Shown: positions 45,780 to 58,605, counted from the first letter of the stretch. The stretch: 64,000 nucleotides of DNA from Molanna angustata (GCA_963576475.1 OY754972.1:35068556-35132555), one strand, 5' to 3'. The notes: generated from the sequence alone by a model not told the origin. Made by a program: numbers and translations.

Positions 45780-45960
45780 GGCCAAATGGAATGGCGACAT
45801 AAAACAGGCAAAAGAATTATTCGAAGGCCTCAAACAAGGTGGTCTGACGATATTAGACGAGTAACTGGTGGTGGATGAATCCGGTCTGCCCAGGATAGGA
45901 AGTAGTGGAGGCCGATGTCCATTACTGGAAGGAGGGCCGACGAAGAAGAGGTGGACAAAC
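45780..45960 (+). pseudogene. RTE-type RT C-terminal scrap, plus strand
   Basis: The plus frame reads KRIIRRPQTRWSDDIRRVTG, GG, a TGA where Trp is usual, and then in other frames an AYVHYWKEG-like end followed by GACGAAGAAGAGG. It has the RPQTRWSDDI signature of the fragment at 29108. Confidence 0.7.
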
Positions 45961-46090
45961 CATTACAGCGTGTAAAATTTCGTTCTCTTAATGACGTTTT
46001 TCGTTTTCTTACATTCTTTCCTTGTATCCTCATTTCTTTCCCTGTCATACATCGTCCTATTACATTATTTCTTGCCAACAACAAGTTGAC
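45961..46090 (-). pseudogene. LINE RT C-terminal scrap, minus strand
   Basis: The minus strand reads RTMYDRERNEDTRKECKK, matching the TMYD(R/G)V(K/R)NE stretch at 47870 and 48570. Confidence 0.5.
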
Positions 46091-46199
46091 ACATTACGGA
46101 GACGTTATCTATCATCTCACAGATCTAGACTGATGACACGATTCAAAACTGTATCTCTACAGGGAATCGAACCGAAATATGTTTATCGAATATAGTATA

Positions 46200-46500
46200 T
46201 TGGATTTTTTACCAACCAATTTCTCATAGATGACGCTAGAAAAAAGTTTCATTGTAATTTTATAGATGGAGATGATGTTATCGGATTATTTTCAAGCTAT
46301 GTAAATTTATAGAATTTTCAAAAAATTGTATTGATGATGGAACTTCATAAAAAGTTGGGCAAGTGATCACTTTAACTAAGCGAGGACCAAGTGTTAGCCC
46401 TGTAGGTGACTGATATCTCGGTGTTCCCTGAAATATACATATAAAAACGGCTTCGTTTTTATATTGAGATATTGAATTTGTCAAAAAAAAATCGAAATAT
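46200..46500. repeat. Dispersed repeat related to 32574-32975
   Basis: AAGTGATCACTTTAACTAAG, TTAGCCCTGTAGGTGACTGA and GGCTTCG...ATATTGAGATATT recur near 32820-32950. The left border is uncertain. Confidence 0.45.
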
Positions 46501-47139
46501 TACATGTTTATTTTTTTAATGTGCTTGTTTTAACCGGTTATTGAATTTTAAGGTTCGACCGGTTTCAAAGTATACCGCTTTCTCGTCAGGACGGATATCA
46601 ACTAACTACAGGAAACGGTGTGATGATTTATGGCAATTTATTTGACAATCTATGTACCTAGTCTCCGATGGTTCTACTTATAACGCCCTCTCACTTTTCT
46701 TAATCAATATTTTTAGTGCGGATATTAGAGACACAAAAAAATAAATTCGCAAACTGCTTTTGTGGTACAAATGAATATTTTATGGCTGCCATCGGTATTT
46801 TATTACCATCGAAGTATTTTTTATTAAATTCACTTTCCCCCCCAATAAACAAAACAAAAAGACAGACTTTATGGATAAGTATTAGATAGCAGACTAATCA
46901 ATAATCAACAATTTGACGACGAAGAAGAATTTCGTTGTTTTTTTGTTTATTTATTTTGTTTTTTACAATCATGAATATTTTATATTTTAATTTGCTTCAC
47001 ATATTTATATTTTTTTGTTTAGATTGGACTTTTCTTGTTTTATTATGTAACTAGGTAGATTATCATTTTTTTACCGAGTCCATTATTATTTTCTTATCTG
47101 TGTTTTTCTAATCAATATTTGTTTTTTTTTATGTATAGA
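46501..47139. other. No gene seen
   Basis: AT-rich filler without supported features. Confidence 0.35.
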
Positions 47140-47930
47140 CGACAGAGAATGTATAAACCAAATTATTTATCTACGTATGGTCACAGAAAAGGTTCTGGAT
47201 AAAAACCAGAAAATTTTCTGTGCCTTTACAGACCTAGAAAAGACAAGAAAATGATGTAGGAGAAACTATGGGATATACTATCAGTGTGTGGAGCAAGAAC
47301 AAGCTAATACGCGCAATTCTGTCATTGTATGCTAACAGCGCAGCGTGTTTTCGTATCAACAACACAGCTACGACGTGGTTCTCTATAAATTATGGCGTTA
47401 GACAGGGGTGCGTGATTTATCCATGGTTCTTCATTCAGTAGATTGATTTTTGAATAAGGGCTTTAAAGGATGAAACAAGAGTATGAAATTGAGCACTGTA
47501 ATAGTGCATGATTTGATGTTTATATACAGACGATAAAGATCTGTTAGTAAAATTATGGAAGAGTTACATAATCTTGTAAGTATGCTATATGAAGGATGCA
47601 TAGAAAACGGACAATGGTATTTCAAACGGTTGAAAGCAGAACAGCGGGTCAAATAAAAGTAGAGAACGAATGACTCGATCAAGTATGACGAATAAGAAGT
47701 ATGTTTCAACAGAATGGACGGTTTCATAAACAAATCAAAAGAAGAGTTGTAGCAGGAAAAAAAAGTCAATGGAGTACCAGTTATGAATGATCGCAACATA
47801 CTTAGAAGTCGCACGAAAGCAGAATAAATGCAGTTGAAACGAGGTCATTAAGAAGAATCAGTAATAAAACTATGTATGACGGGGTAAGAAATAATGAGGA
47901 CACAAGGAAAGAAAGATGAAGAAATAAGTT
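47140..47930 (+). pseudogene. Decayed LINE RT including the palm region
   Basis: In shifting plus-strand frames: FCAFTDLEKT (47219-47248), NKLIRAILSLYANSAACFRI, NNTATTWFSINYGVRQGC (47300-47415) and a PWFF-type end. This is RT motifs before YADD, with the usual FxDLEKA(Y/F)D damaged. A poor match continues to TMYDGVRNNEDTRKERK near 47870. Many stops make it dead. It is the only RTE-like scrap here that keeps palm motifs. Confidence 0.7.
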
Positions 47931-48068
47931 ACAAATATAATGAAATCGATTAAGTTACTAATACAATGAAATCGATAGTTGGTCGTGCAAAAATGAATAG
48001 CAAATATACAAATAATTAATGAAGTATTGGTATATTAGAAGGCAATCATTTATTGTATGATCTTCATT

Positions 48069-48213
48069 AAGGAGGTAATCAAAATCGGACAATCTAATTA
48101 AGGAGTTAATAAAATTCGGGCAATTTAATATTAAGAAGTTAATGAAATTCGGGCAATCTAAATAAGGAGTTAATGAAATTCGGGCAATCTAATTAAGGAG
48201 TAAATGAAATTCG
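48069..48213. repeat. 31-bp tandem repeat, about 4.6 units
   Basis: Unit AAGGAGTTAATGAAATTCGG plus GCAATCTAATT. Spacing is 31-32 bp. Confidence 0.93.
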
Positions 48214-48229
48214 AATTAATAAAGTCTGA

Positions 48230-48700
48230 AAATACATACATACCATCACGCCATGTCCCTCGCGGGGTAGGCAGAGAGAACCGAAAGCCACTTATTTCTA
48301 TCTTGACACACATTCATCGCCTCGTCGACATTCATACATCGTCTAAAACATGTTCGTCTGTTATTCATGCTTCTGACATTTCCGTCGTTAAAAATACCGT
48401 TCACATGGACATGCTATCCTTTCTTTGAGCGGCCCCGATTTCTCATTCCATTCCTGTCCGCAATCTATATTTTCTTCGTCAGGCGTTCCTCATTCATTCT
48501 TACCATGTGGCCAAACCATCTCAATGTGTTCACTTTCATTCTATTTATGACAACTTTCATTTTTGACCCTGTCATACATCGTCCAATTACAGATTCTTCT
48601 TAGCGATCTCATTTCAAATGCATTTATTCTGCTTTCGTGCGACTACTGCCATGTCAAGGTTTCACTGTTGTAATCTCGGCATCTGATAAACCATTCAGTA
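48230..48700 (-). pseudogene. LINE RT C-terminal fragment
   Basis: The minus strand reads ALEMRSLRRICN, TMYDRVKNESCHK, then HIEMVWPHGKNE and, frame-shifted, a CVSR..K.VAFGSLCLP end. The order matches the end of RTE-like RT proteins (EMRSLRRI, DRVRNE, WFGHVxRM). Stops and frame changes are numerous. Confidence 0.6.
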
Positions 48701-50350
48701 AAGGATGTTTTTTTTTGGTAAGGTAGGTAGGTACTCAATAATAATTATTGGAAAACATTGCGATGAATATTTTTTTTTTAATATATTATATTATGGAGAT
48801 AATCGATGTATACTACTTGTCTTTCTCTATCGCATTCAAAATCCTTGTCCGTACTCTTCGTGTCAACAACCTTTGTTATTTGTAAAAAGCATAGCTGCAA
48901 TATAATTCATTTGTGATTTTGTAACAATCACAGATAAGTTCGCTTCTTGAGTAATTCTCAAATTAAGCAAGTTGTGCACTATTCCTGAACTAAAGACGAA
49001 TTCTGTAGTTGAAGAATTATTTCACACGTTGCAGCTGTCTGTCTGAGACGTTTCAAACAAAACAGCTAGAGCAGACTACAAGGCGTGAGTTGGTAACACG
49101 ATTCCGCTCTGAACTCAATGAGAAAGCTTATTTATTAAATCGTTTTCTGAAATTTCTGGTACTGCAGAGATGTGAGAAAATCTAAAGGCTACAGCGATGA
49201 GTCTATTCGGGGCAACACAAAACTAAAATTATAATGCAATCTATACTTAACTTTGTTATAATATACCACACGATTTTTCATGAGAACGACGGGTGTTATA
49301 AGAACGCCAAGTGAAGAATGTCTCATATTCCAATGTATGAAAAAAAAACTCTTGATAAAAAATTGTTCATTGACAAAAATTTACATACCTTATAAATATG
49401 AAAGAAATATTAAATATATATGCAAATATAAATTAATTTATACATCAAAAGGATAATTCTAAATGTTCAATGCCCGGAGTCTTAGTACATCCAGCAGTTG
49501 ATTTTTATCATAATAATGTCATCGATAAAAAAGGTTCAATTATCATAAATATTATTATATAAACTTATAAACTAGCGATCGCTCAGAATTTGAAATTCAA
49601 TCGTAATTCACAAATAATATGTTTTAAATCATCTCAATGATAAAAAAAATCATGTATTCATCAAGGAGTACAAAGATTTCTTTTTTACATATTGCAAAGT
49701 GCAATTTTTTAAGTCACAGGACCTCATCTATGTTAAAAAACATCATATGTATATTCATTAAAGGTTATGAAGTTTTCTTTTTACATACCTATTGCAGTGT
49801 ACAGTCAGTGTACAAACTATATGAAGGTACTGAATTTATAAATAAATAAATAGATGATAACCATTTTTAGCTTCTACTGAAATGTTTCTTCTGATAGACT
49901 TTAATTTTGTATTCTAACAGTTAAAATATATATTAGGTATGTATGTATATAGATGAACAGAAGAGGTTGTTTGTACCAAAGAGATGATATAGTAGGTAGT
50001 CTAACTTCTCCAAGATTCACACTGTTTTGAATAGATTATCTGAATTTTCAACGAACAAAGTAGTTGAGTTTAATAAATGTTGGCGTGCAATAAAGCTGTC
50101 AGAGTATTGTTGGTCAGTTTTATTGGATTTTGTATCATAGGTAGGTAGGTAGATCTTTGTTTTTCAATATCATTGTCATCAATTTATGAACAGCAAAATG
50201 TACCTACAAAGCGTATTTCTCCATACGCGTAAATTTGGTCAAGAAAAAGAAAATACACCAGAAAACAGATTGATTATGCAATGAGAAATAGAAAGTGAAC
50301 GCAAAAGGAATAGAATCATTTTCTATTTAAATATATTTGTTTGTTTCAAC
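48701..50350. other. No gene seen
   Basis: AT-rich filler. CCAGCAGTTGATTTT at 49491-49505 also occurs at 40383-40397. No supported gene. Confidence 0.35.
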
Positions 50351-51390
50351 AAGTTGCACGTAACACATGAGATACAACTGTCGATGGCGATAGTATGCAT
50401 AATATTGAGAATATGTACCAAACTGTAAACATAAGTTAATAAATATTTTAAAATCTTTTGTTTTCTATATAAGACATGTAGGTATATAATATGTCAGGAT
50501 AGTATAGTATGGAGGTCAGTCTATTTTTCCTACCAAGAATATGAAAACAGCTTGATGTATGTTTGTAGATTAAGTAGGTAACAAACTATTGAGTGAGATA
50601 TTGTGTAGTGTTTACTGCCATACAAATTGTATGAAACGATGTCGTCACAAAATTCATTTTAAAAAATGTTGTTAAAAAAAAATTGGATGTACTACTACAA
50701 TGTTTAAAATTTTAAAGAAAATCAAACTAGTTGCATGTAACACATGAGATCCAACTGTCGATAGCGATAGTACGTATAGTTGAAGAATAAGTACAAAACT
50801 GTAAACCCCTAAATACAAATTATTTAATATTTTAAGTTATTTGGTTTTCTATACAACACATGTACCTAGGTATGTATTTCAAGATAGGATAGTATGGAGG
50901 TCAGTGTTTTGATCCTACCCAGAATATGAAAACAGCATGATGGTATGTTTGGAGATTAGTATCACTTCTTAGTTGGGGTGTTTCGGCTTTTTTCGATATT
51001 TTTAAAATATTTGGAAATATAGGCAGTCAAACTCATAAATTAATAATAAAAAAATATTTTACTAAATAAAAAATGTTTTAGAAACCCTGGAATTGTTTTG
51101 GAAAAACTAATTTGAGATTTTGTATTAGTCTATGTTTATACCAATTTTCAGCGTTCTAGCTTTTACGGTTTCTGAGATATATGGAAAAATAAATCAAAAT
51201 TTCAAAAGTTGATAACCCCTGACTGAAACAAAAATTCACAATTCTGAGTACAAAAGTTTTGTAGGCCTATAAATATTTATATATTTTCTGAAATTTCGGG
51301 CTATGTAAATTGAGCGGATCAAAAGTTATAAGGGGGGGGGGGGACACACAGACACACACACACAGACACATACACAGACACACACACACA

Positions 51391-51451
<61 letters not shown>

Positions 51452-52263
51452 CTCACATAAAATTTTCTACTCCGGATTCTGAGTAAATCCATGTACCGGA
51501 ATATATATGCTGCGAGGCCTCTAGTTGGTATTATTAGCATGCAGAAAGTTCACTACGCCATACAAAATTTTCCTTCGTACACGCATCTTGGCTAAATAAT
51601 GTCGATTCATTCAGAGAATTGAATTCTTATGAACGAACATTGAATTATATGTACTACGTACAGTACATATAAATCAATGTGAACGAATCGACAGTTGGAT
51701 TAACTCATTGGGATGTTTCGGCTATTTTCGTAATTTTTAAAACTTTGGAAATATAGGCAGCTTAACACATAAATTAATCATATTTTTTTCTTATAAAAAA
51801 TGTTTAAGAAATTCTGGAAATTTTATAAAAAAAATATTTCAGTTCTTTTATGTCTATATTTTTTAGCTTTTATGGTTTTTGAGATATATGGAAATAATGT
51901 AAAAATTCAAAAGTTGTTAACTCCTGATTGAAACAAAAATTCAAAATTCTGAGTAAAATGTTTTGTATGCCTTTAACTTTCAATATTTTATGGAAGTTTA
52001 GACTCTATGCATTCAGCGGATCAAACGATATAAGGGGGGACGGACACACAGACATATAAACACATATAAAATGTTCTATTTCAAATTCTGAATTCATCCT
52101 TATATATAGAACATAATATATGGTAAGATGCCTCTAAGATGGTGTTTTTGGCATGCAAAAAGTCCACTACACCATACAAAATGTTCCTTCATGCACGCGT
52201 CTAGACTTAATACTGTTAATTCATTAAGAGAATTAAATTCTCTTGAACGAATCGACAGTTGGA
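50351..52263 (-). mobile_element. Helentron-like element, copy E, split by copy F
   Basis: The left part 50351-50726 begins with a degraded end (CAAGTTGCACGTAACACATG). The right part 51700-52263 resumes at GGGATGTTTCGGCT and ends GAACGAATCGACAGTTGGA. Copy F sits between them and interrupts the conserved GTTGGGGTGTTTCGGC block. Confidence 0.8.
50727..51699 (-). mobile_element. Helentron-like element, copy F, nested in copy E
   Basis: CTAGTTGCATGTAACACATG opens it and GAATCGACAGTTGGA closes it. The CA tract is at 51343-51448. Its 5' hairpin region contains an extra palindrome (TATATGTACTACGTACAGTA then CATATA) near 51645-51670. The right flank is T, so the T/T flank rule is broken on one side. 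Confidence 0.82.
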
Positions 52264-53194
52264 ATATTATGGTACTCGACTGATCTTATATTATCTTATT
52301 GGCTGTCTTTAATAGCACTTAAATTTTCTTATTAGATTAAATAATAGTAAATTGAGCAGTTATTTTGTTTTTGGGATAAACGTTATGGTGTAATGAAACT
52401 GGAAGATACATCTGATATAATTTACTGTACAACCAATTGTGCGTATATTTGTCATGGATTATCAAGTAGGTATCTATAGAGATAAAGAAATAAACCCTTC
52501 AAGAAGGATTCCTTTATAAAGAATGGATACTATAAAAAGCGTCTGTGTCTTCTCACACAGTTAGGGTCGCCATTATATCTAGGAATTAATACGGGACGTT
52601 TTTATTTCTAGGAGCCAATGCGGAACACTCTGGGTGTCAAAACTTAACAACACAAATTACGCTTTCATCATCATATCATCCACAAAACTCTTTTCGGTTA
52701 GTAGTACTTGAATGTCTTGATTATTATCTATTCAACATCGTCAGTCGAAACGTCAGCGACTGTTTACATGTTGTTGTGTAGAACGTGTGCAGGACATCCA
52801 AAAATATGTAGAAAAATTTCAGGAAAATAAATTGTTTTATGTTAAAGTAAACAATTGACTTCTAGTTATTAAATAAGTGTGTATGTGTTAATAATTTTTA
52901 TACCAAGCGTTAAATATTTAATATTTCACGTGAAAATTCGTAATTAAAATACATTTATATTTATAGGATTATATGCAAAAAACATTCTGTGAATTAACCA
53001 ACAAATACAAATAAAATAAATATACAAAAAAAACTTAAACAGGCGCCGTGGATTGCTAGAGGTCGTATGGAATTTTGATGTTTATAATTTTGCTTTGTAC
53101 ATAGGTAATATATGATTTAATTTCTATAACATGTGTCAATATTAAAATAAATAAATCAATAAATAAAAATACAAATTGATGAAGCTGTTGTTTT
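52264..53194. other. No gene seen
   Basis: AT-rich filler without supported features. Confidence 0.35.
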
Positions 53195-53859
53195 TTATAC
53201 AAAATTTAATTTTTATAACAATTGTTGAAAAAATTTGAGATGTGCTAATACAATGTAAATATTTTTTATAGAAAATTAAATTATCTAGTTGGGGTGTTTC
53301 GTTTTTTTTCGATATTATTAAATAAATTCGAAATATAGGCAGTTAAACTCATAAATTTATCATAAAAAAATATTATTCTTTGTAAAAAAATGTCTGAGAA
53401 ACCTTGTAATTTTTTTGAAAAAAAAACAATTTTTATTTGTCTATATTTACACCAATTTTCAGCGTTCTAGCTTTTATGGTTTCTGAGATATATGGAAAAA
53501 TAAACCAAAAATTCAAAAGTTCACAATTCTGAGTATAAAAGTTTTGTAGGCCTATAACTATTTATTTATTCTGAAATTTTAGACTTTGTGAATCCAGCGG
53601 ATCAAAAGTTATAAGGGGACGGGGGGGGGGGAGGACAGACACACACACAGACACACAAAACTCACATAAAATGTTCTACTCCGAATTCTGAGTAAATCCA
53701 TGCATGGGAACATACATACTGCGAAGCCTCTAAGTTGGTGTTTTTAGCATGCAAAAAGTCCACTATGCCAAACAAAATGTTCCTTCGTACACGCATCTTG
53801 GCTTAATACTGTGAATTCATTCAGAGAATTGAATTCTCATGAACGAATCGACAGTTGGA
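53195..53859 (-). mobile_element. Helentron-like element, copy G, 3'-truncated
   Basis: Starts inside the family at TTAATTTTTATAACAATTG. It keeps GTTGGGGTGTTTCG, the CA tract (53636-53660), the AAGCCTCTAAGTTGGTG block and the terminal GAATCGACAGTTGGA. The hairpin/CTAG end is missing. Confidence 0.78.
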
Positions 53860-55102
53860 TTACCTTAACCGAATAAAAATAAAATAAATCTTTACCTAGG
53901 TGCGTACGTAAGTACCTACAACATTTGAATGAATCCACAGAGACCTTCAATCGGTCTCATTTTACAGCTGATTTTTTATTTTCCCTATGTTTCCCATCTA
54001 TTTCTTTGCTATTTTATTATTGTAAAAAAATGAACTTATTTGAATAATGACATTTTTCGATGCAGTTATTATGGCGCTATGAATGTTATGGATTATTAAT
54101 TTGTATAGCTGTTGTAACCAATAAAATAAAAATATACGGAACGCCATGGTCAAATAAATACATCGACCGTCCTGTTTACACAAGACATGTGGTAGCCCTA
54201 CACAACATGGAGTTTTACTTTAGTTACCAGAAGTTGGATTATGTCTCGACGGAAAGATAAATGTCGCGTAATTAGCTTCTTAATGGACTATGTCAACATA
54301 AAACAATATAATATATTTCTAAGGTATCAAAGTATGTAAGAAATTTATTATGAGTTAGTTTATCCAAACATACGTGGTTCCAATATTATGGTCGAAACAA
54401 AATGAAAATATTCATTTTTAGGCAAAACGGTCATTATAGTACTAAGTAATAAATATGTAAATAGCTAGGTTCATATTAATATGTTTTGATTTTGTGCTTT
54501 GAAAAAACTATTGATTTTTGTCATTGAAGAATTATCAAGGTTTCATATTAAAATATGTAAATAAAATTTTATTTAAAAAAACTCATTTCGTTAAAATGTT
54601 GAATTTTTTCCATAAAATAATTGAATACTTTACAGAATGACTTGTTAGTGAGGAGTTTAGCGAATTTAAAATAGCGAATTCATTTAAAATATATGTTTTA
54701 AATGAAAATTTAATCAACCTAATTTTTATCTTGAAATTATTACGTTTAATTACAGTTCCTATGAAAAAATGATTAAAAAGGAATATTTTTTATAAACTGT
54801 CCACACCGGACGTATTGGACCACATCAACATCCGTCGCTTACTCGACGTGTCATGGATGTACGTAGGTAGGTATATACAATACTCAAGAAGTATGTATGG
54901 CAGAGAAGTGAAACTAATATTGTGTATGTAGAGAGGCATATTTATGGGGAATATCACAATTTGTATGAAGAATTACGTGATCTTGAATTAATAAATGAGA
55001 CTGAATTTATAATTTTGATATCTTTCCGGGAAACATATCAAAATTTGCCATTTGTGCAAGCGAGAGAAAACTTTAAAGTGTGTTTTGAACAACATCCTGT
55101 TG
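53860..55102. other. No gene seen
   Basis: AT-rich filler. The short frames at 53998-54260 and 54922-55125 have no family signature, and the latter runs into copy H. Confidence 0.35.
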
Positions 55103-55300
55103 TCCAACTGTCGACTCGTTCATGAGAATTCAATTCTCTGAATGAATCGACATTATTAAGCCAAGATGCGTGTACGAAGGAACATTTTGTATGGTGTAGT
55201 GGACTTTTTGCAAGCTAATAACACCAACTAGAGGCCTCGCAGCATATATGTTCCCATACATGGATTTACTCAGAATTCGGAGAAGAACATTTTATGTGAG

Positions 55301-55344
<44 letters not shown>

Positions 55345-55729
55345 GTGTATGTGTGTGTGTGTCTATAAAAAATACTAACATTGTATTAGTACATCTCAAT
55401 TTTTTAACGATTTTTATAAAAATTGAATTTAGTGACGACATTGCTTCATACAATTAGTATGGCAGTCGCCTATACACAATATGTAAGAAGACTTAATAGT
55501 TTGATAGGATCTTAATATCCAAACATACATACAGAACCATCATGCTGTTTTCATATTCCGGGTAGGAAAAAAAGGACTGACCTCCATACTGTCCTATTTT
55601 GACATACATACCAGCATGTGTTAAAATTTTCAATAATTTGGATTTATGGGTTTATAGTTTGATTTTTATTCTTCAACTATACATACTATCGCTATCGACA
55701 GTTGGATCTCATGTGTTACATGCAACTAG
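55103..55729 (+). mobile_element. Helentron-like element, copy H, internally deleted
   Basis: Starts TCCAACTGTCGACTCGTTCA and ends TTACATGCAACTAG. The sequence jumps from the GT tract (55307-55363) directly to TATAAAAAATACTAAC, losing about 450 bp of the interior, yet both ends are kept. Confidence 0.85.
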
Positions 55730-55917
55730 TTTTACTATGTTGCCAAATATGTGGGTCCATCTAAGTTTGAACGTTTTTGCCGAATCTTCGGTCATTGTAA
55801 TCAAATTTTGTGTAAAAATGCTTTGGTATCAATTTAAAAATGAATTTCCACTTTGTTGAAACAAAAAAATTAGAATCATTAATTACATATAATTTGTTTG
55901 TACCGCCAAATCTTATA

Positions 55918-56526
55918 GGTCCGGTATTACAGTCTCAATTTAAGAGCTAAACTCAAGCTTTACAAAAATATAGCGTGTTACAGTGTCCGTTTAGGCCTAA
56001 TCTTCCCTCAAATTCGTCACTAAAACGACAAATATTTAACTCAACGTTTCTGTCGGATAAAGTACTTAACGGTGAGTTAACTGTCATTTGCTAGGCAACG
56101 CGTGTATTTTCAGTTTCTATCACTAGAGGCGTTAGGTAATGAGTGTAGTTTCAGTGTTCTATCACTAGAGGCGTTAGTTGTATCGACGGTGGCGCCACAC
56201 AACAAAACAAACTGACAGTCATATTGAAACGACAATGGTAATTTAAAAGCATTATTTTGGTGAAAAAAATTAAATTAGCCATGTTGGATAGTAAAACAAT
56301 AGTATTTCAAGTCATAGCGTCCCATTTTGTAGTTCGTATTATTTGAGGTTATTTAAAATTTGACAGATAATAACCACAGAAAAAGTAAAATATGACTATA
56401 ATTGAAGATTTAGTAACTGACATGTTATTTTGCACTGTAATACGAAAATTGATTCAGTCTCTCCTTAACATTAATCTTGAGTTTAACAAACTCAATTGAG
56501 TTGAGGGCCGACTGTAATACCGGGCC
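55918..56526. mobile_element. TIR element (GGYCCGGTATTACAGTC), copy 1
   Basis: The left end GGTCCGGTATTACAGTC and the right end GACTGTAATACCGGGCC are inverted repeats, flanked by ATA on both sides. It is 609 bp with no ORF. Inside, TCTATCACTAGAGGCGTTAG occurs twice (about 56115 and 56158). A copy with the same ends is at 59446-60405. The 3-bp flank and GG...CC ends suggest a PIF/Harbinger-type MITE. Confidence 0.8.
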
Positions 56527-56564
56527 ATAATGTTAGAGCCATCAACATAATAAACAAATAGATT

Positions 56565-57190
56565 TTATTTTTCCATATATCTCAGAAACCATAAACGCTA
56601 GAACGCTGAAAATTGGTACAAACATAGAGAAATACAAAATCTCAAATTAGTTTTTTCAAAAAAATTCCAGGGTTTCTCAAACATTTTTTATTAAGAAAAA
56701 TATTTTTTTTATGATAAATTTATGAGTTTAACTGCCTATATTTCCAAAACTTTTACAATTATCGAAAAAAGCCGAAACACCCCAACTAGATAATTTAATT
56801 TTCTATGAAAAATATTAACATTGTAGTAGAAGATCTCAATTTTTTTTTAACAATTTTTTTAAAAATTGAATTTAGTGACGACATCGCTTCATACATTTTG
56901 TATGGCAGTCGCCTATACACAATATGTAAGAAGACTTAATAGTTTGATACTTCATCTCCAAACATACATACATACATACCATCATGCTATTTGCATATTC
57001 TGGGTAGGAAAAAGGATCTTCCTCCATACTATCCTATCTTGACATACATACCTACATATGTTGTATAGAAAACAAAATATCTGAAAATATTCAATAATTT
57101 GTATCTATGGGTTTATAGTTTGGTACATATTCTTCAACTATACATACTATCGCTATCGACAGTTGGATCTCATGTGTTACATGCAACTAG
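56565..57190 (+). mobile_element. Helentron-like element, copy I, 5'-truncated
   Basis: Begins inside the family (TTTTCCATATATCTCAGAAA) and is complete to TTACATGCAACTAG. It is separated by only 18 bp from copy J, in the same orientation. Confidence 0.83.
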
Positions 57191-57208
57191 TTTAGATAGT
57201 TTGGGTAT

Positions 57209-57434
57209 TCCAACTGTCGATTTGTTCAGGAGAACTTTGTTCTCTTAACATATCGACAATGTATCAAGCCAGAATACGCGAGAATTGTATGGAGAGGTCT
57301 ACTTTTTTCACGGCTTTTCCAACTTTGAAGTCAAAAAACACCAACTTAGAGGCTTCGCAGCATATATGTTCCATACACGGAATTACTCAGAATTCGGAGT
57401 AGAACATTTCGTGTGTCTGTGTGTGTGTGTGTGT

Positions 57435-57495
<61 letters not shown>

Positions 57496-58297
57496 TGTGT
57501 GTGTGTATGTCTGTGTGTGTGTGTGTCCGTCCCCCCCTTATAACTTTTGATCCGCTCAATTTACAGAGCCTAAAATTTCAGAATATATAAACAGTTACAG
57601 GCCTACAAAACTTTTATACTCGGAATTTTGAATTTTTGTTTCAGTCAGGGGTTATCAACTTTTGAATTTTTATTTTATATTTCCCTATATCTCAGAAACC
57701 ATAAGAGCTAGAACGCTAAAAATTGGTACCAATATAGACAAATACAAAATATCAAATTAATTTATTCAAAAAAATTCCAGGGTTTCTCAAACATTTTTTA
57801 TTAAGAAAAATATTTTTTTTATGATAAAGTTATGAGTTTAACTGCCTATATTTCCAAAACTTATACAATTATCGAAAAAAGCCCAAACACCCCAACTAGA
57901 TAATTTAATTTTCTATAAAAAATATTAACATTATAGTAGAAGATCTCATTTTTTTTTAACAATTTTTTTAAAAATTGAATTTAGTGACGACATCGCTTCA
58001 TACATTTTGTATGGCAGTCGCCTATACACAATATGTAAGAAGACTTAATAGTTTGATACTTCATCTCCAAACATACATACCATCATGCTATTTTCATATT
58101 CTGGGTAGGAAAAAAGGAACTTCCTCCATACTATCCTATCTTGACATACATACCTACATAATATATGTTGTATAGAAAACAAAATATCTGAAAATATTCA
58201 ATAATTTGTATTTATGGGTTAATAGTTTGGTACTTATTCTTCAACTATACATACTATCACTATCGACAGTTGGATCTCATGTGTTACATGCAACTAG
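57209..58297 (+). mobile_element. Helentron-like element, copy J (reference full-length copy)
   Basis: 1089 bp. Order: TCCAACTGTCGATTTG terminus; 5' palindrome (CAGGAGAAC/GTTCTCTTAA within ATCGA pairs); (GT)n at 57415-57525; CTTATAACTTTTGATCCGCT; CAGTCAGGGGTTATCAACTT; GGGTTTCTCAAACATTTTTT; ACCCCAACTAGATAATTTAA; GTGACGACATCGCTTCATAC; CATATTCTGGGTAGG; then ATCGACAGTTGGA, the CATGT-GTT-ACATG hairpin, CAACTAG. The asymmetric inverted repeats lie 0 and 23 nt from the ends. T flanks both sides. It has no rolling-circle Rep or helicase gene and depends on a partner. Confidence 0.88.
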
Positions 58298-58430
58298 TAT
58301 AGTTAAACAGTCTTCAAATAGCATTTTCCTATAACTTTGCTACCTGATATTTACCAAACCCACCAGATATCATGCAGTGTTTATAATTCGTGTACCTCCT
58401 GTGATGTTTTATATATAAAATTTTGTTTAC

Positions 58431-58605
58431 CTGTCCCCGGCTGGCCATCTTGCATCTCCTGGACCTTCACAGGACAGTTGAGTTCCCAATGGACGGTTGG
58501 AATTCTTTGGATCACCCACGTATTCCTCAACACCGTAAGCGTACACCTTTATTGCTGTCGTGATCTCATTCACCAAAGAAGCGGATGATGTATCGAAATG
58601 GACAC
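58431..58605 (-). CDS. Exon of an NMDA-type ionotropic glutamate receptor (GluN2-like), amino-terminal domain
   Basis: Read on the minus strand, it is preceded by TTTTATTTTACAG and followed by GTAAACAAAA. It has 175 nt: two bases finishing a codon, 57 codons, and AG starting the next. The peptide begins [20 protein letters not shown] and continues [33 protein letters not shown]. It joins in phase to [12 protein letters not shown] of the exon at 6095-6242. The conserved Cys before EG and the helix [18 protein letters not shown] fit the second lobe of a bilobed receptor ectodomain. The protein would be an extracellular part of a ligand-gated cation channel at synapses. Upstream exons were not found by 64000. 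Confidence 0.72.
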
